Assembly: GCA_000727475.1 (NCBI GenBank)
Contig: KL647296.1
Span: 248,001 to 312,000, forward strand
Direction: 5' to 3'
Length of the DNA: 64,000 bases
Origin: Sarcocystis neurona
Taxonomy: Eukaryota; Apicomplexa; Conoidasida; Eucoccidiorida; Sarcocystidae
Of this stretch, positions 12,601 through 25,000 are shown one piece after another. Each line of letters starts with the position of its first letter. Positions within the stretch are counted from its first letter, which is position 1. The notes beneath the pieces are model-generated. The model worked only from the letters and a program-made list of their open reading frames with translations. It was not told the origin of the DNA and made no database searches. Made by a program: the position numbers and the translations under genes.

Positions 12601-15600
12601 ACGACGCTACCCATCCGCGCGCGCGTACCCTTTGTGTGGGAACTGCTCTGCAGCAGCAGCAGCAGCGTCTTCTTTTTCGCCTTCCCTCGCATCAGCGGGC
12701 GTCTGGTGCTTCGGCGTGTCCTCCTGTGGTCCCTGCTGCTGCGGCGGTGACTCCGTTTCGGGCTGCTGGTGACCTTGCTGCTGCTGGAGCAACGAGGTCG
12801 CGCCGACGACGGCTGTCGGTGGGGCAGGTGCAGGTGAACTGTTGTCGGGAGTCTCGACTTCCCAAGGCGCTTCAGCAGAAGACGAGGGGGGGACGCCGTC
12901 CGAGGGCCCCGATGGCTGGGCAACACCGCCCGCAGCTGCTGACGGGAGTGTCCGTACATCCGAACTTCGCGGTGTATGTACGCCGCACGCCGCACGGGGA
13001 ACAGACGGTCCAGTCCTCGTCTCCGCCTCCGGGGCTGGAGGACGTACACCTTCGGAAGACGTTACCGTGCGGGCGGAAGTTGCTCCTGGGGCAGTCTCGA
13101 GTGTACGTACACCACTAGAAACAGTCTGTGCAGGGGCGGGAGATGACGCCTGGGCAGTCTGGAGCGTACGTACACCACCAGAAGACGTCTGCGCTGAGAG
13201 ACGTGGAAGGTGAGAGGCGGGGTCGCTCTTGTTCTGCGGCACGAGGCGAACCGCGCGGGGAACGGAGGGGAACCTGAGGCGCACAAAGGCGCGATACACG
13301 TCTGCCGCATGCATGTCTTGTGGAACATTGGAAATAAAGAGCGTTTTTTCTTCGTAAACTGCTTTTGTCGGGGCGGAGAGGAGGACCCGTAGCGGTCGTC
13401 GATGCCACTCCTTCTGGTGAAGCTGTCTGCATGCAGCAGCAGCGGCTGCAGGCGAAGAAAACTCGACGTAGGCGAAGCCTTTGGACTTCCCCCGGAAGTC
13501 CTTCACCAGGCGCACCTGCCAGGAAAAGACAAAAAGGAGGAAGAGGATGAGGAGGAGAACGAAGAGAAGGAGGCGACGGAGAACAACAAGAGACGCAGAC
13601 GAGGGAGACGGAGAAGGACAAGAAGAAGAAGGGAAAGTGGCGGGGAGGAGAGGAGACCGAGGAAGAGAGAGAAGAAACCGGCAGACGACGAAGCAGAAGG
13701 TGACCACGAAGAAAACGTCAATAAATGGGCAGCAGAGAAGAACAGTGGACGAGAACTCTGCTACACGCGAGGCACAAGGACGACCGGACAGAGAGAGAGA
13801 GAAAGGGAGACACACAGAGAGACAGAGTGAAGAGGACGAAGAAGAAGACGGGACCGCGGGAAGAGACGAAACGATGAGAAGAAAACGCACACAGGGACAG
13901 TGAGGCGCGCGTCTGTACAGGAGAGGAAGCCTGCGCCACGGCAACAGGGACCCGAGAAAAGAGAAGAGCCAAAAGAGAGAGACGCAACGAGAAAAGTAAG
14001 AGAGACAAGGAAGCGGAAAGGAAGAGATTCAGAGAAGGGGGAAGAGACGGGAGGGGGGGGGGAGACGGGTGGAGAGACGGGGGAGAGACGGGGGAGAGGA
14101 CGGGAGGAGAGGACGGGGGAGGACGGGGAGGACGGAGGGGAGAGGAAGGGGGGGAGAAGNNNNNNNNNNNNNNNNNNNNNNNNNNNNNNNNNNNNNNNNN
14201 NNNNNNNNNNNNNNNNNNNNNNNNNNNNNNNNNNNNNNNNNNNNNNNNNNNNNNNNNNNNNNNNNNNNNNNNNNNNNNNNNNNNNNNNNNNNNNNNNNNN
14301 NNNNNNNNNNNNNNNNNNNNNNNNNNNNNNNNNNNNNNNNNNNNNNNNNNNNNNNNNNNNNNNNNNNNNNNNNNNNNNNNNNNNNNNNNNNNNNNNNNNN
14401 NNNNNNNNNNNNNNNNNNNNNNNNNNNNNNNNNNNNNNNNNNNNNNNNNNNNNNNNNNNNNNNNNNNNNNNNNNNNNNNNNNNNNNNNNNNNNNNNNNNN
14501 NNNNNNNNNNNNNNNNNNNNNNNNNNNNNNNNNNNNNNNNNNNNNNNNNNNNNNNNNNNNNNNNNNNNNNNNNNNNNNNNNNNNNNNNNNNNNNNNNNNN
14601 NNNNNNNNNNNNNNNNNNNNNNNNNNNNNNNNNNNNNNGGGAGAGGGGAGGGGAGACGGGTGGAAAGAAAGGGGGGGGGGGAGACACGGGGGAGACACGG
14701 GAGGAGAGACGGGGGGAGAGACGGGGAGAGCGAAGGGGGGGGGGAGTAAACTCTACGTCCTCCATTTCTCTCTGCCTTGCAGGCGGTTATATATCTGGAG
14801 AAGACAAAGCTGCGAATCCTGCCGCAGATTTTTAGCGGGTTCTGAAGGAAGTCTTTCGACTTCTCCTTCTCCACTGCGCAGATGATGAGGAACTATCAAA
14901 TTTTGACAGTCTTTACCCCCCTGGTCGCCTCGATCCCGGGAGAAGAGACGGAAGGGAAGAGAAGGGGGGGGGAGATACACATGTAGAGAAACAGAGGGAG
15001 AAATGGAGACGCACACACAGAGAGAGAGAAGCAGCAGAGAGCAGCAGGGCACCGGGAGGAGGAAATGGCGTGGGGACAGCCACCAGCATGAAGAGGCGGG
15101 AAAAGGAAGAGGAGGAGGAGGAGACACGTGTGTGGTCGTCTTCGTGTCGACCCCGCGTCGCTGTCCACTAAATTTCGTTTCTGCCTGGAAGTTGCTTCTG
15201 GAGGTGAGGAAAAGAGGAGGGGAGACGAAAAGGCTCAGAAAAAGGCGGAGAAGAAACCAATGTTGGCATGCAGAGGCTCAGCAGCCACCACGCTCTCTAC
15301 TGAAGCAACTCCTCTCTCTTGTTGGCACACCGTCTCCGCAACCCCGCCACTCCTCTTCCCAGCTGCTTCTATGAGACCCGTACATCTACTCATATATACA
15401 TGCACCAAGGAGAACAAATATCTGCACGTATACACTTGCATGGATATATATGACATGCAGGGGCACACGTAATAGTAGTTGTGATGGTCGTAGTAGTGGT
15501 ACTCATAGTAGTCGGAGTAGTGGTAGCACCACTACTACAGCCACTGCAATTCTCTGTCCCCAAGTTTGATGTCTACATACACATATATATATATATATCG

Positions 15601-18600
15601 GCAGCTACGAGCAGGGGTATGTGTTGACGTGTACATACTTATATATGTATAGGCAGGTAGTAGTAGTCGTAGCAAGGGTTGACGTACATATATATATATA
15701 CAGGTGGTAGCAGTAGTAGCAGGTGCTGACGTGTACATATATACATATAGGCAGGTAGTAGTAGTAGTAGCAAGTGTTGAGGTGTACATATATATATATA
15801 TATAGGTAAGTCGGAATAATAGGTCGGAATAGTAGGAATAGTGGTGGTACTACGGTGCATCTATTATAGTTCTCTCCCCTCAAGTGTTGCTCTGGCTTGT
15901 GTTTACATGTGACGTAGATATCTCCACGCACGTATATGTCTGTACGTCGGTGTTGTATGTATATCTATATTTCTCCAGCTACGTTCATCTGCGTATATAT
16001 GTAGGTGCGTCCGTTTCTCTCTTTTTCTGTGTGTGTAGCTACACACATATATATACGTGTGTGTATAGATAGACCGATACGTAGGTAGACGCACGGATAG
16101 CTACGCTCAGGATCGTCGCCCTATAAATATGGATGGGCACGTCTACAGGAGGAGGGACGCAGACGAGACGGCGGTGTAGCAAAGAAGGCGGATATAAGCA
16201 ACATCACGCGTAAACACATATGCGTCTGAAAGGACAGCAACTACGTAAATACGCGCCTGCTTCGAACTGGAAGTACATACGTAAATACCAATGTGTACGC
16301 CCTCTCATTTATATGTATACAGAGTAGTACAGATACTTATATATACACAGGTATACTGTCTCTGGACATGTTTATAGACACTTGCGTAGATATTAGCACA
16401 GGGAATCTGCAGACACCCCTCATCCATCGTCACGTGAGACGGTTGCGACGTATCATGCACACACATACACACGCACTAATTACTGATATACATACATATC
16501 TCTATACATACATCGGTCTATCCATATATATACGCGTAGATCTATGCGTAGATGTTTGTATATATATCATATATATACATACGTACACCGTGATCTAGAT
16601 GCATCCATACACATCTATGTAGACAGCCACGTATACGGATATATATATGTGTATGAATAACGTGTATCTATAGATATGTACGTATTTATACATACATGTG
16701 TTTGTGTCTCTCCTTCTCTCTTTCTCTCTATATAAGTAAAAGGCGCAGACACGGCCTTTAGTCATAGCCAGATACGCTCAAGAACGGCGGAGGGGAAATA
16801 CATATCGGCGTGATATGGGAAGCCCTGAAAGATGTGCGACCGCGACGCAGAGCGTCACTGCAGTCCCACAACACGCGTACGGAAGAAATTACATGCAAAA
16901 GAAATAACACAAAAGTCGACCCGCAGGAGTCTGCCTTCGTATGCCTTGAATTACACAGACGTAGAGGAATGGGCATATACATGTATATACAAACATACAA
17001 ATACATGCTATGCAGATGCACGTATATACATAGGTGGAACTCGAATATCCACGTCTATATCAATAGAAGGGATGTAGAGATTCTTCCTCGTATATATATA
17101 TATATATATATGCAGTTGTACACATATATATATGTGATTGGAATATCCACGTCTACATCAATAGAAGGGATGTAGAGATTCTTCCTTGCATGCATGTGTA
17201 TACGTGTGTGTGTCCTCGAGAAAACAACCGGGCAACACCTGCAGAAAGTCTTCTTTTCCGTCCTCGTGAACACACACATACACATACATACCCACATACA
17301 CATGTTTATTTACAGAGATGAGAGATGAAGAAACATATGCGCATGCGCACCTATACTTTATTGATCCACATATATACATATATGTACCTATATCTTATTG
17401 ATCCACATATATACACATATGTACCTATATCTTATTGATCCATATATATATGTATATAGAGACAGAGAGAGACAGAGACTGGGAGAGAGTGAGAGGGACA
17501 CATATGAATATATGTCTTACTGGTGCACACACGTACACACATGTGGACGTAGACACACATATGCATATATATTAGATACGCACACACACACACACACACA
17601 CACACTCATATACATGAATGTGTATGAATAAATATCCTATCGATGCACACATATATATACATATACATGTAGACACACATACATACGTGATACACACATG
17701 GCATACACACAGCCAGATATATACTCGCATGTTTTCGTGTACAAATACATATATATATGTATATATGAACATGTGGACTATTCAAATACATACATATATA
17801 TATATATATATGAACATGTGGACTATTCTAAGGAGATATATTTGCTTTCCTTACTTCTTTCACCCCTTCACAATATTGTTGCAGGAGCTGTTCGAGATGC
17901 TTCTGCTGGGTGCTGCTGTCGAGATTCGATATCCACACGGTACGTCGCTCTGCCTCTTGCAGCTGCTGCTGGGAAAAAAAAAGCAGCGCGCTTCTTCTTC
18001 TTCGTCGTCCTTCTCTTGCTGCTCTGTCTCCGCATGCATTTCCTCTTCCACGTCTGCTGCGCGTCCTGCTGCTGCTGCCATGCTGCCGCTCTCTGCCCTG
18101 CAGCAGCGACGCACCGCGCCGCGGAACACCACAGAGGCGGCAGCAGCAGCTTTTTTCAGCCATGTCTCACCGGCAGACAGACACTGACCCGATCTTCCGG
18201 TGTACGTACACCGCAGCGACAGCTTCTCAGAACGCGGCACGTACGCACAGACACACACACCCACGCACAGAGACATCTTCCTCACGTCCAGATTCATTCG
18301 GACTGCACAAATGCAGGCGCTTTTTTGTTTCCTTCGTTTCTTCCTTTTTCTCTCTCTCTGCTGTCAGGACTCGGATTCACTCTACAGAAGAAGAGCATCT
18401 ACGTGTACACGGCGCAGCACACGGTCAAGTCTGCGTCACCACCGAACGGCGTGTACGTACACCCCGCCGCGACGTCAAACCGGGCCGTCTGCAGAAGCTG
18501 GAAGCAGCAGGGCACCCCACACAAAACCTCCACAAGAAACAGAAGCCGCCCGTCCCTCTGCCGTCCCTCGCTTCTTCCACCCTCACGCACCCGAACTACA

Positions 18601-19009
18601 CACGTTGGCGCACAGAAATACCCTGGAAGAAGAACCCTCGGGCGCTGTACGTACACCCGACTGCAAGCTCTTGACTACCTCCACACACACACAGAGCGAA
18701 AAGAGAGGTACCATACGTGTTGTACTACGCCGGAGAAGAAGAGACTCACCTCGTGCGCTCACGCTGTGGCACTTCCTTTTTCTTGACATACAGGCACACA
18801 TCGACGTCGACAAAAAGCACCGCCTCCCCTTCCACAAAACGCGACGGTACACAAGACGCACCAAGCGCACATATATTGCACACCTGCCTACTAAGAACTC
18901 TCTCTCTCTATTTTCCTCTCTCTCTTTTTCTCTCTTGTGTCACTACTGGGTGTCCAGCCGCTTCTCCCTCGTCCACCACTCCTTAAAAAAAGACTTCCCT
19001 ACACATACA

Positions 19010-19040
<31 letters not shown>

Positions 19041-22000
19041 CTCGACTTCCCTCGCCCACTACCAACACAAACCATCACCCATACACCTATGACCTATTTG
19101 CGCATGCAGAGAAGGCGTGGCTACGTCTGTACATATATACCTATATATACATATATGTCTTGTTATAGATGTCGCACAGGCGCTGTTAGGTACTGAGACG
19201 CACACTGTTTCAACGCGTGCACTATTGGCCACACACATCTCTCTCTATGCATTCTTTATTCAGCGACCACTTCTATACATACCAACATATTTATAAGAAA
19301 TAGGTATACGTATATACGTCCATGGTAGATAGGTGTACGCAAGGAAGATGAAGCTACACAGGCGCGAGGGGGAATAGAAGCAGACACGGGTGACGGCGAG
19401 CTGTTAGCCCGCGCTTTATTGCTGGACCACGGAGAAGAGAAGAAGCGCGTTAGTGACCCCCCTTGCGCGGGATGTGTGGAAGCCTGTTGTTGCACGCCAT
19501 TTCTCTTGGATATCTGCAAGCTAGCAGAAAGCGAAAAAGTATGCGCGGAAAGGCGGGACAGATAGAGAGATGGAGAGCGATCGAGCGAGACACAGGGAAG
19601 GACGCGCGGAGGTGTGTGCTTCGAACAAGACACACAGAGACAGCAGAAGAGAGACAGAAGTAAATACACACACACACAGAGACAAGGGGGAAAGACAAAG
19701 GAACACAGAGCAACACAGAGACGTAGGATGGAGACGCCAGAGCGAGGGGAACAGGTAGAGAGTGGAAAGGCGAAGAAGGGACAGATAGATGGAGAAACAC
19801 AGAGGGAAACGATAAAGACAGATACATAGAGAGACCCAAACAGAAATCCATCCATACAGAGAGAGTGTCGGAGGGACAGAGAGAGACCGAGACAGATAGG
19901 TACACGTGGACAAACGGAGAAAAATGGACACTAGGGAGGAAAACGCGTGGGTGGACATTTCTGTATCTCAGCATGCCGCGTGGTAGTTGCTGCAAGGCAG
20001 CAGCGACGCTGTGTGAGAAAGAGTCTCTCCTGGTGGGTCCGCTGGTGAGGAAACGTTAAAAAAAGGGGACGCAGGAGAGCTGCACGGCCAGAGCCACAAG
20101 AGGACGGCGGCGTTAGTCTGGAAGCGACGTAGCAGACATTGCCGTGCTACACCCCCACGTGTGTGCGTGTGTGTGTTTGTGGAAATGCAGCAGCGGCAAT
20201 TTCCTGCGGTGTACGTACACCGGAGCGCGCTGCTTCCTCGGTGTGGGGTGTGCACGTGCCGGCACTCCGCGCACGTGACTTACCGGAGCTGGTGAAAGTG
20301 TTTTCCCCGACGCGGGATGACTTCTCTTCTCGCCTCTTTGCCGCGTGACTCTTCTTCTTCTTCTTCTGAGGAATGGCTTTTCGTCAACACGTCCTGCTGC
20401 TGCGTGCCCCCCTCCCCTTCCTGGTGGCTCGTCTTCCGCTGCTGTTGCTCTTCCATCTCCTGCCGCTCCGTCTGACGTCGGGTGTCTGCAGCAGCATCAG
20501 AAGCATCTATGCGTCGCCGTCGACGGCTGCGGCTGCTTTCTTCTCCCTTGCTGCTGCCGCCATCTTCTTCCGTTTCTTCACCGACTTCCTCTGCGCTTTT
20601 TCTTCTTCTTTCTGCTGCACCGGCACACGCGTCGCGAGCTCCTCCGTGCCACGAACTACTGCTGTCGCCTTCGCTCTCGCTGCTGCCGCTGCTGCGAAAC
20701 GTACCCGCCTCCAACGCACGCCGCTTCTGCCCGGTACCACCTCTCCATGACCCCACCCCTTCGCTGCTGCTGCTGCCGCTGCTGGTGTTGCTGCTGCCGC
20801 TGCTGCTGTTGCTGCTGCCGCTGCTGGTGTTGCTGCTGCCGCTGCTGGTGTTGCTGCTGCCGCTGCTGGTGTTGCTGCTGCCGCTGCTGCTGTTGCTGCA
20901 GCCGCTGCTGCTGTTACTGTTGCTGCTGTTGCTGCAGCCGCTGCTGTTGTTGCTGCAGCCGCTGCTGCCACTGCTGCTGCCGGTGCTACTACTGCAGCCG
21001 CTGCTGCTGCTGCTACCGGTGCTACTGCGGCAGTCGCTGCTGTTGCTACTGCTACCGCTGCTGCTGCTGCTGCAGCCACTGCTGTTGTTCTTGCTACCGC
21101 TGCTGCTGTTGCCGCTCCCGCTATTACTGTTGCTGCTGCTGCAGCCGCTGCCGTTGCCGCTGCTCGCACCAGTGCTGTTGCCGCTTCCCCCGCTGATGCC
21201 ATTCCTGCTCGGCCCCCCCCCGCTGCTGTTCCTCCTCCTTGTGTGCGCGACAGTCCCGCCGCTGCTGTTCGTGTCGCAGCAGCTGGTGCTCGCGCCGCTG
21301 CCCGTCGGCTGTGCTTGCTGCTGCTGCTGTTGCTGCGGCTGCTGTGACCTCTCAGTAACAACAGCAGCAGCACCGGGTAAAGTGCTGCTGCTGCCACCAC
21401 GTTTGCAGCCTGGTCTGCGCGGGGTAAAGGGAGGCGGCGGCATGCTGCTGCTGTTGCTGCTGGTGCTGCTGCTGTGACGAGAGTGGGCCCCGTCGGTCTG
21501 CTGTTGCAGGAGTGGCACGTCACTCGCTGATTTGTTGCTGGCCACTGCTGCGACTGCTTCTTCTTCTTCAGCAGTGCTACTGTTGCTGCTACTCGCCGCC
21601 GCGTCGTTCGCCGGCGACTGCGGCTGTCTGCCGTGCTGCTGCTGTTCAAGGCTTTTGGCCTGAGTGCCTCCTCCTCCTGCAGCAGCAGTAGTAGTAGCAC
21701 TAGCAGGAGGAGCAGAAGGGGTTGCCTTTGCAGCAGTAGGCGTTTCCGCCCGAGGAGGGGAGGAGAAAGAGGAGGCAGTGCGTCTGCTGCTGCTGTTACT
21801 TCGACTGCTGCTGCGACTGTTGCTGCGGCTGCTGCTGGTGCTGTTGCTGCGGCTGCGGCTCCCACGTGCAGCAGCAGCAGCGCTTGCAGCAGCAAGAAAC
21901 GCCTGTGCAGACGAAGACGACGGAGGAACCGCAGGAGCTATCGACGGGTCCGCAGACTCTCTGCCATCCCACGTCGCTCTGGTGAGTCTCTCAATCGCTT

Positions 22001-25000
22001 CTGCCGACAGTGGCATTGCCTTGCTGCTGCTGGTGCTGCTGCAGCTGCTGCCGCTCAACGAGAAGATCGAGCTGCGGCGTGACAACGACGGAGACGGGGA
22101 ACGCGACGACTGCAGAGAAGGCGATAGAAGTGTGGGAGAGCGCGACCGAGAGAAATTTGATGCAGGAGAGGACGCAAAGCTATGCAGTCCTCCTCCTCCT
22201 CCCCCTACTGCTGCGGCTGCTGCTGCTGCGGGAAGGAAGCAGACTGCATGATGTGGGTTGCCGGCTGCTGCTGCTGGAGGCAGCAGCAGGAGAGACCCTG
22301 TCCCTGCACCTGTGCCTCCTCCTGCATGTGGGGATACGGCTCCTGCGCTTCCTACTCCACCTCCTCCGCCTGGGAGTGAACTTGCTGCTGCAGCCGCAGC
22401 TGCAGCACACGACGGACAGGAGATACTGCCGCTGCTGCTGCCGCCACTGCTGACGCCGAAGAACCCGTACTCCGCTCCTGTTGCTGTTGGCCCACTGCCT
22501 CCTCCTGTCGTGTGCATGTGATGAAAAGTGCTGCAGCGGATGGCTGCTGCTGCCGGCCCTCCGGCGATTGCCGCATGCAGGAGTGTTCCTGCTGCGTCCC
22601 GACTGCTCACGTACCCGTGCTGCTGCAGAACTCCAGCTGCTCCTGCTGCGCCGCCAACCCCACTGCTGCCGCTTCCTGCTGCCGTCACTCCTCCTCCTGC
22701 GGCAGCAGCAGGAGCGGCGGTGCCTAGCCCGACCCAGTCCACCGCTGCAGCAACACTAAGACGCTGCCGCTTCTTTGCCGCTGTGGCCGCTGCAGCTGCT
22801 GCCGCCGGCGACGCAGCTGCTGCCGCCGCCAGCAGACCCTGCTGCTGCTGTACGGCTGTTACAAGCGCCTCCGGGCCGCCCCCAGCGGCTGCTGCAGCAG
22901 CCAGCGCCGCGGCTCTCTCCATCGCCTCAGCAGCAGCGGCAGCAGCCACGTGCTCCGCCGCGCAGCAGCTCGTTAGTTCTGCTCCTGTGGCCGCACCGCC
23001 CACACCTCCGCCTGCAGCAACGGCGGCAGCAGCCGCGGCGGCTGCTGCGGCAGCTGCTGCAACGCTGTCTGTGCTGCAGTCTGACGCAGTCTCCCAGTCC
23101 GGGTCGCCGTGAAGGCGCTGCCGCTTCTTCCGCAACTTTAATATGGAAGAGAGACACAGCGCAGCCTAGGCACCAGCACCAGCAGCAGCTCAACACACAG
23201 CAAAACGTTCAACAGAAAGACGCGCACGCCAGCACCCCCACCCCACACACAGTACGCAGAAGGACAGTAACTACGGCTACACATACACACATATATACGG
23301 CTACAAGCATATATACATATATATACATTCATATACATACATATACGTCTACATATTTCCCACAGTGAACACTCAGAAAGGTGGTTACTCCTAGCTACAT
23401 ACGCATACATATATGCATGTCTACTTATACGAAGAGGACGGTCTTGGCACCAGGAGCGAGAGCGACGGCAGCAGGAAGAGGCGCAGCAGCAGCAGCAGCG
23501 ACAGCAACAGCAGCAGTGGGGGAAGCATGGCCAGCCCTGTCGAGCAGCAGCAGCAGAAGCAGCAGCAAAGAGAGCAGGACGCACCTGTTCACGCCTCTGA
23601 AGGTCCTCTTCGGTTGCAGCAGCAGCAGCAGCAACGGCCTGAAGCACCGGACTGTTACACGCGCTGCTGCAGCGCACGAGAGGCAGGGGAATCACTTCTG
23701 CAGCCGCTCCTCTCGCAGCTTCTGGTGCTGCTGCTTTCCCCGTTTCTGCGGCTGCTGCTTTGACTGCTTCAGGCGCGGCTGTCTTCGCTGCGTCTGCTGC
23801 AGCAGCACTTGCCGCAGCTCTTCCTGGATCTGCTGTTTCTGCTGCTCCTGGCGCTCCCCCTCCTCCTCTCCCCCCTCTTCCCCGTCCTGTGTCTGCTGCT
23901 GCAGCAGCAAGCACGCATGCACACACATACACACACGCACGTTTGTCTCCCTCGGCAGTGGCAGCTTCCTCCACACATAATCCCTTTCAGGCGGCACCCC
24001 ACCGGCAGCAAAAAGCGAACCCAGGCACGGTCTTCCTTTCCAGCAGAAGAAAGATTTCGAAGTAGCTACAGTCACCAACCAACCCTGCCCGCACGCATAT
24101 ACACATACACATATATATACAGAGATTGAAAGAGAGAGACACAGTACCTGCGCATACGTACCCACATATATATATAAAGAGAATACCTATACATATATAC
24201 ATGAATAGAGAGGGCGGAGGAGATAGACAGAGAGAGAGAGGCAGCTGGAGCATGCATGTATATATGCCTGTACGTTCTATTAGCCGATATATATGTACAC
24301 AGATCCACGCACGCGTATGCAGATCACTGCAGGGAAGGTCAATAATGTGTACTTATAGCCGCCAGATGGCGAGCAGCAAGAACTCTGCGTCTTCTTTGAG
24401 AAACTTGTAAGTATGTGGGGGATTTGCACCTCCCCATACGCACGAGCGCGAGAGGAAGACAGCGAGCTGCTCCTGCACCTGGCTGGGAAGCACCGCGCGT
24501 CCTGCTGCTGCAGCAGAACTCAAGCGCCACCGTCTACCCGATATGCGTCAATCTTTACACACGTGTCTCCCCTTCTTTTCCCCTGTCTCTATATCTGTAT
24601 CTATGAGAAGTGGTGGCATATGTGTCGGGGCTGCCTGAGTATCCCGGGGCTGCTGCAACTCTTGTCCGAGTGAAAACGCGGTCATTTGTCCACGGAAGCG
24701 GAGATGGACCACAAACGCGCCGCCATGAAACTCCACGCAGGCGACGGCAGGAGAACACTGTTCTTGTTGCAGTCTGCGACAGTAGATGAAAGGGAAATGT
24801 TTTATCTGCGAAAAAGTAAGTCTGCTCGTATCTCATGCCGGTGCGGCGGAACATCTATGTATGGGGAAGGAGGCAAAGGTATATGGACGCAGGACACACA
24901 CGAGGCGCGGCAACAACAGCAGGAGAAGCATCTGCTTACATTTGCGTTGCGCTGCCGTCACCAAAGCAGCTTCACGTTTTTCCTCTTCGGTTGCGACGGA

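Larger units (their letters stand above)
13516..17854 (-). other. SART3 intron splitting RRM1
   Basis: The flanking exons join in phase 0 across this 4.3 kb. The intron contains GAA/GA-rich DNA, the purine minisatellite and gap, TAG-trinucleotide arrays, TA/CA tracts and local duplications. A short open stretch at 14780-14880 (minus) gives balanced-looking peptides, but none is needed for the RRM and none is recognised. Confidence 0.65.

Noticed and set aside
14753..15127. Possible extra SART3 exon inside the RRM1 intron
   Set aside because: A short peptide with balanced composition is open at 14780-14880, but the flanking exons already join in phase 0 to give a complete RRM1 and no matching acceptor-donor pair was found.
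20345..21477. Long plus-strand frames of poly-Leu and poly-Cys opposite the SART3 linker exon
   Set aside because: They are the reverse-strand reading of CAG repeats and contain no conserved sequence. The minus strand has the exon with consensus splice sites.
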